Under the pieces are notes generated by a model, which saw nothing but the letters and a program-made list of their open reading frames with translations, searched no databases and was not told where the DNA came from. Shown here one piece after another: positions 1 to 8,449 of a DNA stretch of 64,000 nt. Made by a program: the position numbers and the translations under genes. Every line of letters begins with the position of its first letter. Position 1 is the first letter of the stretch. This DNA comes from Longimicrobium sp. (lineage in GTDB: Bacteria; Gemmatimonadota; Gemmatimonadetes; Longimicrobiales; Longimicrobiaceae): the NCBI RefSeq assembly GCF_035474595.1, contig NZ_DATIND010000155.1, positions 178,130 to 242,129 on the forward strand, in the 5' to 3' direction.

Positions 1-1005
1 CAGAGCTGGGTGTTCGAGGCCAACGACCGCTGGCCGGCCGAGCTGGGCGGGCGCCCGTATGCCGACCGCATCGTCTTCCGCCCGATCCCCGAGCCCACCA
101 CGCTGCTCACCGAGCTGCTGAACGGGAACATCGACTACTACATCGCCCCCACGAGCGACCAGGCGGGGCAGATCGAGCAGAACCCCAACACGCGCCTGGC
201 CACCTTCCCCGACCGGCAGTTCGCGGTGATCTCTTGGAACGAGCGCAAGCCGCTGTTCAGGGACGTGAACGTCCGCCGCGCGCTGACCATGGCCATCGAC
301 CGCGAGTCGATCGTGCAGGGGGTGCGCCGGGGATACGGGCAGCTGGCCAACAGCACCGTCCCCCCGTTCTACTGGAACTACGATCCCCAGGCGGGGGCGG
401 ACCTGAAGTACGACCCCGAGGGGGCGAAGCGCCTGCTCGCCGAGGCGGGATGGCGCGACACGAACGGCGACGGGATCCTGGACAAGGACGGGAAGCCGTT
501 CTCCTTCACGCTCTATACCAACAGCGGCAACCGCGAGCGGCAGGACATCACCGAGATCGTGCAGTCGCAGCTGAAGGCGGTGGGGATCGCGGTGCAGCCT
601 CGCCTCGCGGAGTGGGGGTCGCTGCTCGACCGGCTGCAGCGCGAGCCGCGCGACTACGACGCCGCGGTGGTGGGGTGGGTGACCGAGTTCCGTATCGACG
701 ACTCGGACCTGTTCTCGTGCAGGAAGATGAAGGAGCCGTTCCAGTGGGTGGGGTACTGCGACCCGCAGACCGACCGCTACCTGGACACGCTGCCCAAGAT
801 CGCCGACCGCGCGGCGGCCAGGCCGCTGTGGATCGAGTATCAGCGCAAGATCTCGCACGACCAGCCGTTCACCTTCCTGTTCTTCACGCGGCGTCTGGAG
901 GGGGTGCACGAGCGGCTGCGCAACGTACATCCCGACGCCCGCGGCGACTGGGTGGGCGCGGCACGGTGGTACCTGGACCCGCGGATGCGGCGCCCGGGAC
1001 GGTAG
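1..1005 (+). CDS. Peptide/nickel-type ABC transporter solute-binding protein (5' end outside window)
   Basis: C-terminal 334 residues of a family-5 extracellular solute-binding protein; the frame is open from the first base, so the true start and any signal peptide lie upstream. Such proteins deliver peptides or nickel complexes to a DppBCDF importer on the periplasmic side. Visible family features are the NVRRALTMAIDR segment, typical of the second lobe, and a DTNGDGILDKDGKPF stretch also found in the next protein. A second solute-binding gene follows after 36 bp, and permease and ATPase genes come after that, so this is the first visible gene of an importer operon. The ligand cannot be read from the sequence. 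Confidence 0.88.
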   Translation, partial: QSWVFEANDRWPAELGGRPYADRIVFRPIPEPTTLLTELLNGNIDYYIAPTSDQAGQIEQNPNTRLATFPDRQFAVISWNERKPLFRDVNVRRALTMAIDRESIVQGVRRGYGQLANSTVPPFYWNYDPQAGADLKYDPEGAKRLLAEAGWRDTNGDGILDKDGKPFSFTLYTNSGNRERQDITEIVQSQLKAVGIAVQPRLAEWGSLLDRLQREPRDYDAAVVGWVTEFRIDDSDLFSCRKMKEPFQWVGYCDPQTDRYLDTLPKIADRAAARPLWIEYQRKISHDQPFTFLFFTRRLEGVHERLRNVHPDARGDWVGAARWYLDPRMRRPGR

Positions 1006-1041
1006 GGCCCGAACCGACACACACACCACCCCCACACGACC

Positions 1042-2802
1042 ATGCGGAACACCCCAGGCGGGTCCCTCCTCACTACGCGCGCCGCCACGCTCCTCCTGGC
1101 GGCGCTCGCCGCGGCCTGCGGCGGTGACCGTTCCGGCGGCGGCGGCACCGCCCAGCGCGACACCACGCAGGAGCCCGGCGGCACCCCCGAGCGCGGCGGC
1201 ACCGCCGTGCTGGTCGAGGCAGCCGACATGGAGAAGCCCATGCCGCTGGTCTGGCAGACGTCGCTGGACAGCGACCTGATGGACGTGATGTACATGGGGC
1301 TCACCCGCCCCGAGTGGCGCGACGGGAGACTCCAGTACCTCACCAGCAACGACAACCCCATGGCGGCGGCGTACCACTGGGAGTACACCGGCCCGGACTC
1401 CACCGCCATGCGCTTCCGCCTGCGCTCGGGGCTGAAGTGGAGCGACGGCCAGCCGCTGACGGCGGCCGACGTCGTGTACACCTACCAGATGATGGGCAAC
1501 CCCGCCGTGGCGTCGCCGCGCCAGGGCGACGTGGAGCAGATCGACTCGGTGACGGCCGAGAACGACAGCACCGTGGTGATCCACTACAAGCGCCGCTACG
1601 CCGACATGATGTTCTCCACCGCGTCCAACATCGTCCCCCGGCACGTGTACCAGGACGCGGCGCCGGGAAGCATCCGCACGCACCCGGCGCTGAACGATCC
1701 GGCCAACCGGCTGGTGGTGAGCGGACCGTTCAAGGTGGGCGCGTGGCGGCGCGGCGAGAGCATCACCCTGGTTCCCAACCCGTACTTCCCGGTGCAGCCC
1801 CGGCTGGACCGCATCGTCATCCGCATCATCGGCGAGCCCACCACGCGCCTGGTGGAGCTGCGCAACGGCACCGCCGACATGGTGCGCGGGATCAGCTTCG
1901 ACCAGGTGCCGCAGATCCGCGCGGGCGACCCGCAGCACCAGATCCGGATCGAGCGCGAGCAGGGGCGCTTCTGGGAATACATCGCCTACCTCCCCAGCGC
2001 GCACCCCGCCTTCGCCGACCCCGCGGTGCGGCGCGCGCTGGGTTTGGCCATCGACGTGCCGGGGATCATCCGGGCGCTGCAGATGCAGGACTGGACCACG
2101 CCGGCCGCCGGGCCCTACTCGCCCATCTTCAAGGGGCTGGGCGACAACCCGGCGGTGCGCCCGCTCCCGTACGACACCGCGCGCGCCGACAGCATCCTGG
2201 ACGCGCGGGGGTGGAAGGACACCAACGGCGACGGCATCCGCGACAGGGACGGACGCGCACTTTCCTTTACCCTGCAGACCAACTCGGGGAACGCGCGCCG
2301 CGCCGACGTCACCCAGATCGTGCAGCAGCAGTGGAAGAAGGTGGGCGTCGACGCGCAGCTCCGCGCGCTGGAGTTCAACACCTTCCAGAACTCGCTCTCG
2401 GAGCACAGGTACCAGGCGGCGCTGGGGAGCTGGGGCGTGCAGCTCTCGCCCGACATCACCCCCGAGTTCATGCCGGGGGCGCAGTTCAACATCGTGCAGT
2501 ACAACAACCCCGAGGTGGTGCGGCTGATGCAGGAGGCGCTGGCCAGGCCCACCTACGAGCAGTCGTACCCGCTCTGGCGGGCCGCCGCGGAGCGAATCGT
2601 GCAGGATCAGCCGTATACCTGGCTGTATTACTACGACGCCATCTCGGCGGTGCGGAACCGGCTCCGCGGGGTGCGGATCAACACCTACGGGGCGTACCAG
2701 AACGTGTGGGAGTGGTGGATCCCGCGCAGCCTGCAGGGCCCGGCGCGGGGCGGAGCGGCGCCCGCGGGCGGCGGAAACGACACGGCAAAGGGAAAGCGGT
2801 GA
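1042..2802 (+). CDS. Peptide-type ABC transporter solute-binding lipoprotein
   Basis: A 586-residue family-5 solute-binding protein. Residues 1-26 form a lipoprotein signal ending in LAAAC, followed by a Gly/Thr-rich linker, so it is probably a membrane-anchored periplasmic receptor. The AVRRALGLAIDVP and DTNGDGIRDRDGRALSF segments parallel those of the preceding gene, so the two are diverged tandem paralogues that could widen substrate range. It ends 4 bp before dppB; GAAGGA there serves as ribosome-binding site for the permease. The ATG start lacks a clear Shine-Dalgarno but places the signal peptide correctly. Confidence 0.9.
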   Translation: MRNTPGGSLLTTRAATLLLAALAAACGGDRSGGGGTAQRDTTQEPGGTPERGGTAVLVEAADMEKPMPLVWQTSLDSDLMDVMYMGLTRPEWRDGRLQYLTSNDNPMAAAYHWEYTGPDSTAMRFRLRSGLKWSDGQPLTAADVVYTYQMMGNPAVASPRQGDVEQIDSVTAENDSTVVIHYKRRYADMMFSTASNIVPRHVYQDAAPGSIRTHPALNDPANRLVVSGPFKVGAWRRGESITLVPNPYFPVQPRLDRIVIRIIGEPTTRLVELRNGTADMVRGISFDQVPQIRAGDPQHQIRIEREQGRFWEYIAYLPSAHPAFADPAVRRALGLAIDVPGIIRALQMQDWTTPAAGPYSPIFKGLGDNPAVRPLPYDTARADSILDARGWKDTNGDGIRDRDGRALSFTLQTNSGNARRADVTQIVQQQWKKVGVDAQLRALEFNTFQNSLSEHRYQAALGSWGVQLSPDITPEFMPGAQFNIVQYNNPEVVRLMQEALARPTYEQSYPLWRAAAERIVQDQPYTWLYYYDAISAVRNRLRGVRINTYGAYQNVWEWWIPRSLQGPARGGAAPAGGGNDTAKGKR

Positions 2803-2806
2803 AGGA

Positions 2807-3820
2807 ATGATCGGGTACCTGCTGCGCCGGATCCTGGGGGCCATCCCGCTGCTGCTGGGGATCCTCACGCTGATCTTCTTCATCATCCACATCGCCCCGG
2901 GCGACCCGACGGCCAGGTTCGTGAACCCGAACGTGAGCCCGCGGGTGATCGAGCAGATGCGGCACAACCTGGGGCTCGACCAGCCGCTCCACATCCAGTA
3001 CCTGAAGTGGATGTGGAGCTTCCTGCGCGGCAACTTCGGCTACTCGTTCGGGCAGCAGCAGCCCATCAGCCAGATCCTGCCGGGGGTGCTGTGGAACACG
3101 CTGCAGCTGACCCTGCTGTCGCTGGTGCTGATCTTCGTGGTGGGGATGCTGATCGGGATCGTGCAGGCGGTGCGGCAGTACTCGGTGGCCGACAACGTGC
3201 TCTCGTTCCTGGCGCTCTTCTTCTATTCGATGCCCTCGTTCTGGTTCGCGCTGATGCTGATCCTGCTCTTCTCGATGAAGGCCAACCAGATCCTGGGCGC
3301 GCACCCCGGGTGGGCGCCGTACTTCGGGTGGCTGCAGTTTCCCGCCAGCGGGATGACCAGCGTGGGATACGAGTACATGAGCGCCGGCGGCAAGTTCGCC
3401 GACCGCTTCAAGCACCTCTTCCTTCCCGCGCTGGCGCTGGGGATCGGGAACGCGGCCGGCGTCGCCCGCTACATGCGCGGCTCCATGCTCGAGGTCATCC
3501 ACCAGGACTTCATCCGCACCGCGCGGGCGAAGGGGCTCTCCGAGCGCACGGTCATCTTCAAGCACGCGCTCAGGAACGCGCTGATCCCCATCATCACCCT
3601 GCTGGGGCTGTACCTTCCCTTCCTCCTTTCCGGCGCGGTGCTGGTGGAGACGATCTTCGGGTGGCCGGGGATGGGGCGCGCCATCGTCGACGCCATCCTG
3701 CAGCGCGACTACCCCATGGTGATGGCCACGAGCTTCGTGATCGCGGCGATGGTGGTGCTGGGGAACCTGGTCTCCGACGTCCTCTACGCGGTGGTCGACC
3801 CCCGCATCCGCGCGGAGTAG
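2807..3820 (+). CDS. dppB: ABC transporter permease, DppB family
   Basis: A 337-residue inner-membrane permease of the DppB/OppB type. The N-terminal MIGYLLRRILGAIPLLLGI membrane segment and the PTARFVNP...LGLDQPL region are typical of the family, and the EAA loop (TARAKGLSERTVIFKHALRN) that contacts the ATPase is complete. About six membrane segments can be seen. It forms the translocation channel with the DppC protein encoded 4 bp downstream. Family and topology are clear; the substrate is not. Confidence 0.93.
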   Translation: MIGYLLRRILGAIPLLLGILTLIFFIIHIAPGDPTARFVNPNVSPRVIEQMRHNLGLDQPLHIQYLKWMWSFLRGNFGYSFGQQQPISQILPGVLWNTLQLTLLSLVLIFVVGMLIGIVQAVRQYSVADNVLSFLALFFYSMPSFWFALMLILLFSMKANQILGAHPGWAPYFGWLQFPASGMTSVGYEYMSAGGKFADRFKHLFLPALALGIGNAAGVARYMRGSMLEVIHQDFIRTARAKGLSERTVIFKHALRNALIPIITLLGLYLPFLLSGAVLVETIFGWPGMGRAIVDAILQRDYPMVMATSFVIAAMVVLGNLVSDVLYAVVDPRIRAE

Positions 3821-3824
3821 CCCC

Positions 3825-5039
3825 ATGCCGGCGACCGTGACTCCCGAGCAGATGCCGCCCGAGCCCATCGCGCAGACGGCCACCCCCGCCGCCGGGCGCA
3901 CCGGGCGCGTGCCCGCCACCCCCGCGCAGGTGGCCATGTCGGTCGTCCCCGGGCTGGGGCACTTCGCCCGCGGCGAGTGGATCGCCGGGATGACGCTGTT
4001 CTTCGCCTGGGCCTTCACGCTCTCGCTGGCCTACCTGGCGCGCGGCAAGATCGCCGCGGTGTTCACCGGCCGCCGCATGCCGGTGGACGGCGTGGTGGCC
4101 ATCGTGGCGCTGGTGGCGCTGGGCGCGGCGGTGTGGGGATGGGCCTTCTACGACCTGGCGGTGCGCTCGCGCAAGCAGCGGCGGCTGCACGGCGACGGGC
4201 AGTGGTCCATCGCCGCGCGCCACTTCAGGAAGAACCGTTTGGCGATGGCGGGGCTGGCGGTGATGGTCCTGCTGTACGTCATCACCCTCATCACCCCGCT
4301 GATCGCGCCGTACGATCCGGCCGAGCAGGGGAACATCATCCTGTCGCGCTACCTGGCCCCGTCGCTCGAGCACCTGATGGGCACCGACAAGTTCGGGCGC
4401 GACATCTTCTCGCGGGTGCTGTACGGGTCGCGGATCTCGCTCTCCATCGGCTTCATCGCCGTCGCCATCAGCATCACCCTGGGAACGCTGATCGGCGCCT
4501 TCGCCGGGTACTTCGGCGGGATCGTGGACAGCATCCTCATGCGCTTCACCGACATGATGCTGTCGTTCCCGCGACTAGTGCTGCTGATCGTGGTGATCGC
4601 GCTCTTCGAGCCCAACATCTACCTGGTGGTCATCGTCCTGGGGCTGACGGGGTGGATGGGAACGGCGCGTCTGGTTCGAGGGGAAGTGCTGTCGCTGCGA
4701 GAACGGGAGTTCGTGCAGGCCGCGCGGGCGCTGGGGATGGGCGACTGGCGCATCATCTTCCGGCACGTGATCCCCAACACCATGGCGCCGGTGATCGTGT
4801 CGGCCACGCTGGGGATCGGGCAGACGATTTTGACCGAGGCGTCGCTGTCGTTCCTGGGGCTGGGCGTGCAGCCGCCCACGCCCAGCTGGGGGAACATGGT
4901 CAGCGACGGGCGCGACGCGCTGATCAACGCGTGGTGGATCGCCACCTTCCCCGGCATCGCCATCGTGGTGACGGTGGTCGCCTTCAACCTGCTGGGCGAC
5001 GGCCTCCGCGACGCCCTGGACCCGCGGCTGAGGACGTGA
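3825..5039 (+). CDS. dppC: ABC transporter permease, DppC family, with N-terminal extension
   Basis: A 404-residue partner permease. Residues from about 130 onward are a normal DppC (NRLAMAGLAVMVLLYV, LMGTDKFGRDIFSRVLYGSR, EAA loop with ARALGMGDWRIIFRHVIPN). The first 130 residues are an addition: a Pro/Ala-rich head, then two membrane segments (about 45-70 and 88-110) and a basic RSRKQRRLHGDG stretch. DppC homologues usually run to about 300 residues. The last 60 bp of this gene recur as a fragment at 6531-6606, part of a duplication scar that separates this gene from dppD. Confidence 0.92.
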   Translation: MPATVTPEQMPPEPIAQTATPAAGRTGRVPATPAQVAMSVVPGLGHFARGEWIAGMTLFFAWAFTLSLAYLARGKIAAVFTGRRMPVDGVVAIVALVALGAAVWGWAFYDLAVRSRKQRRLHGDGQWSIAARHFRKNRLAMAGLAVMVLLYVITLITPLIAPYDPAEQGNIILSRYLAPSLEHLMGTDKFGRDIFSRVLYGSRISLSIGFIAVAISITLGTLIGAFAGYFGGIVDSILMRFTDMMLSFPRLVLLIVVIALFEPNIYLVVIVLGLTGWMGTARLVRGEVLSLREREFVQAARALGMGDWRIIFRHVIPNTMAPVIVSATLGIGQTILTEASLSFLGLGVQPPTPSWGNMVSDGRDALINAWWIATFPGIAIVVTVVAFNLLGDGLRDALDPRLRT

Positions 5040-5107
5040 CGGCGAACGAGGTGGGTGGATTGGAAGCAGCCGCGGCGCTCGATGCCGAGGCCATGGACAC
5101 GATCGAT
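5037..5107 (+). repeat. Duplicated dppC-uma2 spacer, copy 1 of 2
   Basis: From the dppC stop codon into the uma2 leader, 71 bases are identical, as read by eye, to 6604-6674. The flanking coding sequences of the two copies have diverged far more. In copy 1 this spacer is out of frame with the following uma2 ATG; in copy 2 it is in frame. Confidence 0.9.
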
Positions 5108-5127
5108 CGCACGAACAGGAAGCGGCC

Positions 5128-5733
5128 ATGAGCCTGCCTGCGCTGCAGTACCCGAACGGCATCTCGTACGAGGACTTCCTCGCAACGGTGGACGAGGGGA
5201 CGCATGCGGAATGGGTGGACGGGCAGGTGGTGCCGGTGACTCCGCCGTCGAAGGAGCATCTGACGATCACGGCATTCCTTCTCGCCGCGCTCCGGGGGTA
5301 CGCGAACCGGAAGCGGCTGGGCGGGATCGTGCTGCACGCCCCCGCGCAGATGAAGCTGGCGCGCAGCGGGCGCGAGCCCGACGTGATCTACCTGAGCCCG
5401 GCGACGATGGCGCGGTGGGGCGAGCGCTACGTGGAAGGGCCCGCCGACCTGGTGATCGAGGTGGTGAGCCCGGAGAGCCGCACGCGCGACCGCCGGGAGA
5501 AGTTCCGCGAGTACGAGGCCGCGGGGGTGCGGGAGTACTGGCTGATCGACCCGGCGCAGAGGACGGCGGACGTGTACGCGCTCTCGCCGGGCGGCGTGTA
5601 CGAGCGAGTGGATCCGGGCGATCCTCCCCGCCTGAACAGCGTGGTGCTGCCCGGGCTGTGGATCGATCCCGCGTGGTTGTGGTCGGAGGCGCCCGACGAG
5701 TGGGCGGCCTTTGAGGAGTGGGGGCTGATCTGA
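5128..5733 (+). CDS. Uma2 family protein (DUF820, PD-(D/E)XK-like), copy A
   Basis: A 201-residue Uma2/DUF820 protein, a family with a restriction-endonuclease-like fold whose biological role is unsettled. Visible hallmarks are [21 protein letters not shown] at the N-terminus, [26 protein letters not shown] and REKFREYEAAGVREYWLIDP, which carry the acidic and lysine positions of the fold. The ATG at 5128 has AGGAAG a few bases upstream. The gene lies inside a peptide-importer operon, and its last 16 bp overlap the next, truncated, Uma2 copy. Its family is typically found in many scattered copies per genome, so a transport role is not implied. Confidence 0.85.
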   Translation: MSLPALQYPNGISYEDFLATVDEGTHAEWVDGQVVPVTPPSKEHLTITAFLLAALRGYANRKRLGGIVLHAPAQMKLARSGREPDVIYLSPATMARWGERYVEGPADLVIEVVSPESRTRDRREKFREYEAAGVREYWLIDPAQRTADVYALSPGGVYERVDPGDPPRLNSVVLPGLWIDPAWLWSEAPDEWAAFEEWGLI

Positions 5734-6257
5734 CGCAGGCCGGAGACGCGGAGGGCGCGGTTGCGGCGCTAGAGGAGGAGCGAGCGCGCATCACCGCCTT
5801 CCTCGCGGCGGCGCTGCGCGGCTGGATCAACCACCAGAAGCTGGGAGGGGTGCTGCTCCACGCGCCGGAACCGATGCAGCGGGAAGGCGGCCGCCGCGAG
5901 CCCGACGTGGTCTACCTGGGCCCCGCGACCGTGCAGCACTGGGGCGTGCGGTTCGAGCACGGGCCGGCCGACCTGGTGGTGGAGGTGGTGGGCCCCGGGA
6001 GCCAGGCCGGAGACAGGCAGGAGAAGCTCCGCGAGTACGCGCTGGAAGAGGTGGCCGAGTGCTGGTGGGTGGACCCGGCGCGGCGCACGGCGGAGGTCCA
6101 CACTCTGGCGGCCAGCGGCGCGTACGAGCCCGTGCCCGCGGGCGACCCGCCTCGCATGCGCAGCGTGGTTCTTCCCGGCATCTGGATCGATCCCGCGTGG
6201 CTGTGGGCGGAGCTGCCGGACGAAGCGAAGGCATTCGAGGCGTGGGGGCTGGCTTGA
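5718..6257 (+). pseudogene. Uma2 family protein, copy B, N-terminally replaced
   Basis: A 179-residue open frame that aligns with Uma2 copy A from about residue 45 on (ITAFLAAALRGW, REPDVVYLGP, DLVVEVVGPGS, KLREYALEEVAECWWVDP, IWIDPAWLW). The first 40-45 residues of the family are missing. In their place stands MGADLTQ, the same residues that begin the DppD ATPase at 7289, so the gene looks like a fusion of a dppD 5' end with the body of a uma2 gene. EVVGPGS replaces EVVSPES, so a key acidic residue may be lost. It may still be translated through the GTG at 5718, which overlaps copy A by 16 bp. Confidence 0.7.
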
Positions 6258-6377
6258 TGCCGTATCCGGGGGGTGCACCGTGGACGTCCGCGCCGCGGCT
6301 TCCGGATCCGCGTGGCGCGGCTCTGGCGACAGGGCTCCGATGAATGGGGCGCGTTCAAAGCGTGGGGGCTGATTTGA
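6258..6377 (+). pseudogene. Uma2 remnant, copy C (3' end only)
   Basis: No intact gene, but one frame reads FRIRVARLWRQGSDEWGAFK followed by AWGLI and a stop at 6375-6377. This matches the last 25 residues of Uma2 copies A and D (FWIDPAWLW...DEWAAFEEWGLI). It is therefore the tail of another uma2 copy, left directly in front of the dppD fragment. Confidence 0.65.
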
Positions 6378-6523
6378 CGCAGATCGGCGAAGCGCGGGTG
6401 GCGCGGCGCCCGGGCGGGGGCGGGGCCGATCCTGAAGGTGGAGAACCTGCGGCCCTGGTTCACGACCGACGCCGGGCTGGCGCGCGCGGTGGACGGGGTG
6501 AGCTTCCACGCGAACCCCGGCGA
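6362..6523 (+). pseudogene. Truncated, frameshifted copy of the dppD 5' end
   Basis: About 160 bp that match the first 160 bp of dppD (7289-7450), from GTGGGGGCTGATTTGACGCAG to the codons for VSFH.NPGE just before the Walker A region. A 2-base deletion near 6400-6420 relative to the intact gene shifts the frame, and homology stops abruptly around 6523. It is a dead fragment from a tandem duplication. Confidence 0.8.
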
Positions 6524-6530
6524 GATGGCA

Positions 6531-6606
6531 GAGTGGTAACGCTGGTCGCCTTTACCTGCTGGGCGACGGTCTCCGCGATGCCCTGGACCCGCGGCTCAGG
6601 ACGTGA
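6531..6606 (+). pseudogene. Truncated copy of the dppC 3' end
   Basis: These 76 bp match 4964-5039, the end of dppC (VVTVVAFNLLGDGLRDALDPRLRT), with a handful of substitutions and the same stop codon. Only about 7 bp separate it from the dppD fragment, so this is the junction of a tandem duplication whose unit ran from dppC 3' through uma2 to dppD 5'. Confidence 0.85.
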
Positions 6607-6674
6607 CGGCGAACGAGGTGGGTGGATTGGAAGCAGCCGCGGCGCTCGATGCCGAGGCCATGGACACGATCGAT
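6604..6674 (+). repeat. Duplicated dppC-uma2 spacer, copy 2 of 2
   Basis: 71 bases identical to 5037-5107, following the dppC fragment and leading into Uma2 copy D. Confidence 0.9.
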
Positions 6675-6695
6675 CTGCACGAACGGGAGGCGGCC

Positions 6696-7304
6696 ATGAG
6701 CCTGCCTGCGATGGAGCATCCGGGAAGCATCTCATTCGAGGATTTCCTCGCCACGCTCGACGAGGATACGCATGCGGAATGGGTGGATGGGCAGGTGGTG
6801 CCGATGAGCCCCGTCTCCGAGCGGCACGACGCGGTCTCGGGGTTCATCTACGCGGTCCTCCGCGGCTTTCTGCGCCGCAGGAAGATCGGCGGCCGCGTGT
6901 TCCACGGCGAGTTCCAGATGAAGCTCGGGCCCGGAATGTCCAGCCGCGTGCCCGACGTGGCGTACGTGGCACCGGAGCACATCTCCCGGATCCAGGGGAC
7001 GTTTCTGAATGGACCCGCCGATCTCGCCGTCGAGGTCGTGAGCCCCGAGAGCCGCGCGCGTGATCGCATCGAGAAGCTGCGGGAGTACGAGCGGGCGGGT
7101 GTTCGCGACTACTGGCTGCTCGACCCGGTGCTGCGCACGGCCGAAGCGTACCGCCTGTCGGCCGGGGCGTACGAGCCGGTGGAGCCCGGATCGCCGGCGC
7201 GGCTTACGTGCGAGGCAATTCCCGGGTTCTGGATCGAGGTCGCCTGGCTCTGGCTTGCCGAGCCCGATGAATGGATGGCGTATGAAGCGTGGGGGCTGAT
7301 TTGA
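6696..7304 (+). CDS. Uma2 family protein (DUF820), copy D
   Basis: A 202-residue complete Uma2/DUF820 protein: [64 protein letters not shown]. The ATG at 6696 has GGGAGG at 6685-6690. A GTG at 6603 in the same frame could add 31 residues because the duplicated spacer happens to be open here. It is clearly diverged from copy A (roughly half the residues shared by eye) although the two upstream spacers are identical. The 3' end overlaps dppD by 16 bp, the same geometry as between copies A and B. Confidence 0.87.
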   Translation: MSLPAMEHPGSISFEDFLATLDEDTHAEWVDGQVVPMSPVSERHDAVSGFIYAVLRGFLRRRKIGGRVFHGEFQMKLGPGMSSRVPDVAYVAPEHISRIQGTFLNGPADLAVEVVSPESRARDRIEKLREYERAGVRDYWLLDPVLRTAEAYRLSAGAYEPVEPGSPARLTCEAIPGFWIEVAWLWLAEPDEWMAYEAWGLI

Positions 7305-8449
7305 CGCAGATCGACGAAGCGCGGGTGGTGCGGCCGGCCGGGGCGGGGGCGGGGCCGATCCTGCAGGTGGAGAACCTGCGGACCTGGTTCAAGACCGACG
7401 CCGGGCTGGCGCGCGCGGTGGACGGGGTGAGCTTCCACGTCAATCCGGGCGAGACGCTGGGGATCGTGGGCGAGAGCGGGAGCGGCAAGTCCGTGACCTC
7501 GCTCTCCGTCATGCGCCTGATCCCGCAGCCGCCGGGGCAGATCCAGCCGGATTCGCGCATCCTCTTCCGCAACGAGGCGGGAGAGATGGAGGACCTGGTG
7601 AAGGCCCCGGAGCGGCGGATGCGCCAGATCCGCGGCAACGACATCGCCATGATCTTCCAGGAGCCCATGACCTCGCTGAACCCCGTGTTCAAGGTGGGCG
7701 AGCAGATCGTGGAGTCGCTCCGGCTGCACCAGAACCTGAACAAGCGCGACGCGCGCGACCGCGCCATCGAGATGCTGCAGCTGGTGGGGATCCCCATCCC
7801 GCACCAGCGGGTGGACGAGTACCCGCACCAGCTCTCGGGCGGGATGCGGCAGCGGGTGATGATCGCCATGGCGCTGGCATGCAACCCCAAGCTGCTGATC
7901 GCCGACGAGCCGACGACCGCGCTGGACGTGACCATCCAGGCGCAGATCCTGGAGCTGCTGAACCGGCTGCAGGAAGAGCTGGGGATGAGCATCATCCTGA
8001 TCACCCACGACCTGGGCGTGGTGGCCGAGACCTGCGACCGGGTGATCGTGATGTACGCCGGCCAGGTGTTCGAGGAGGGGCCGGTGGACGACGTCTTCCA
8101 CGACCCCCAGAACCCCTACACCGAGGGGCTGCTGCGCTCCATGCCCAAGCTGGGCGAGGAGGTGGAGCGGCTGGCGGTGATCCCGGGCGTGGTGCCGTCG
8201 CCGACGAACTGGCCGGCGGGGTGCCGCTTCCGCGACCGCTGCCCGTACGGGTGGGAGAAGACGGAGCGCGAGGAGCCGCCGCTGTTCGAGATCGGCCCCG
8301 GGCGACGCAACAAGTGCTGGCTGGTGAAGTATCCCGAGAGGCGCGAGGAGGTACGGCGCGCGGGCGGCGGCTTCACCCCCGCGGGCGCGGTGACGGGGAC
8401 CGGCGCCGACACGCCCGTGGCGGGCGAAGCCGGGGAGGTGGGCTCGTGA
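7289..8449 (+). CDS. dppD: ABC transporter ATP-binding protein, DppD family
   Basis: A 386-residue cytoplasmic ATPase of the peptide/nickel importer. It has Walker [10 protein letters not shown]-loop MIFQEPMTS, signature LSGGMRQRV, Walker [13 protein letters not shown] and H-loop LITHDLG. The C-terminal oligopeptide-type extension has spaced cysteines ([10 protein letters not shown]...KCW). The GTG start at 7289 overlaps the upstream uma2; a TTG at 7301 is an alternative. Translation is probably coupled to uma2 D. It pairs with DppF, which starts 4 bp before this stop codon. Confidence 0.92.
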   Translation: MGADLTQIDEARVVRPAGAGAGPILQVENLRTWFKTDAGLARAVDGVSFHVNPGETLGIVGESGSGKSVTSLSVMRLIPQPPGQIQPDSRILFRNEAGEMEDLVKAPERRMRQIRGNDIAMIFQEPMTSLNPVFKVGEQIVESLRLHQNLNKRDARDRAIEMLQLVGIPIPHQRVDEYPHQLSGGMRQRVMIAMALACNPKLLIADEPTTALDVTIQAQILELLNRLQEELGMSIILITHDLGVVAETCDRVIVMYAGQVFEEGPVDDVFHDPQNPYTEGLLRSMPKLGEEVERLAVIPGVVPSPTNWPAGCRFRDRCPYGWEKTEREEPPLFEIGPGRRNKCWLVKYPERREEVRRAGGGFTPAGAVTGTGADTPVAGEAGEVGS

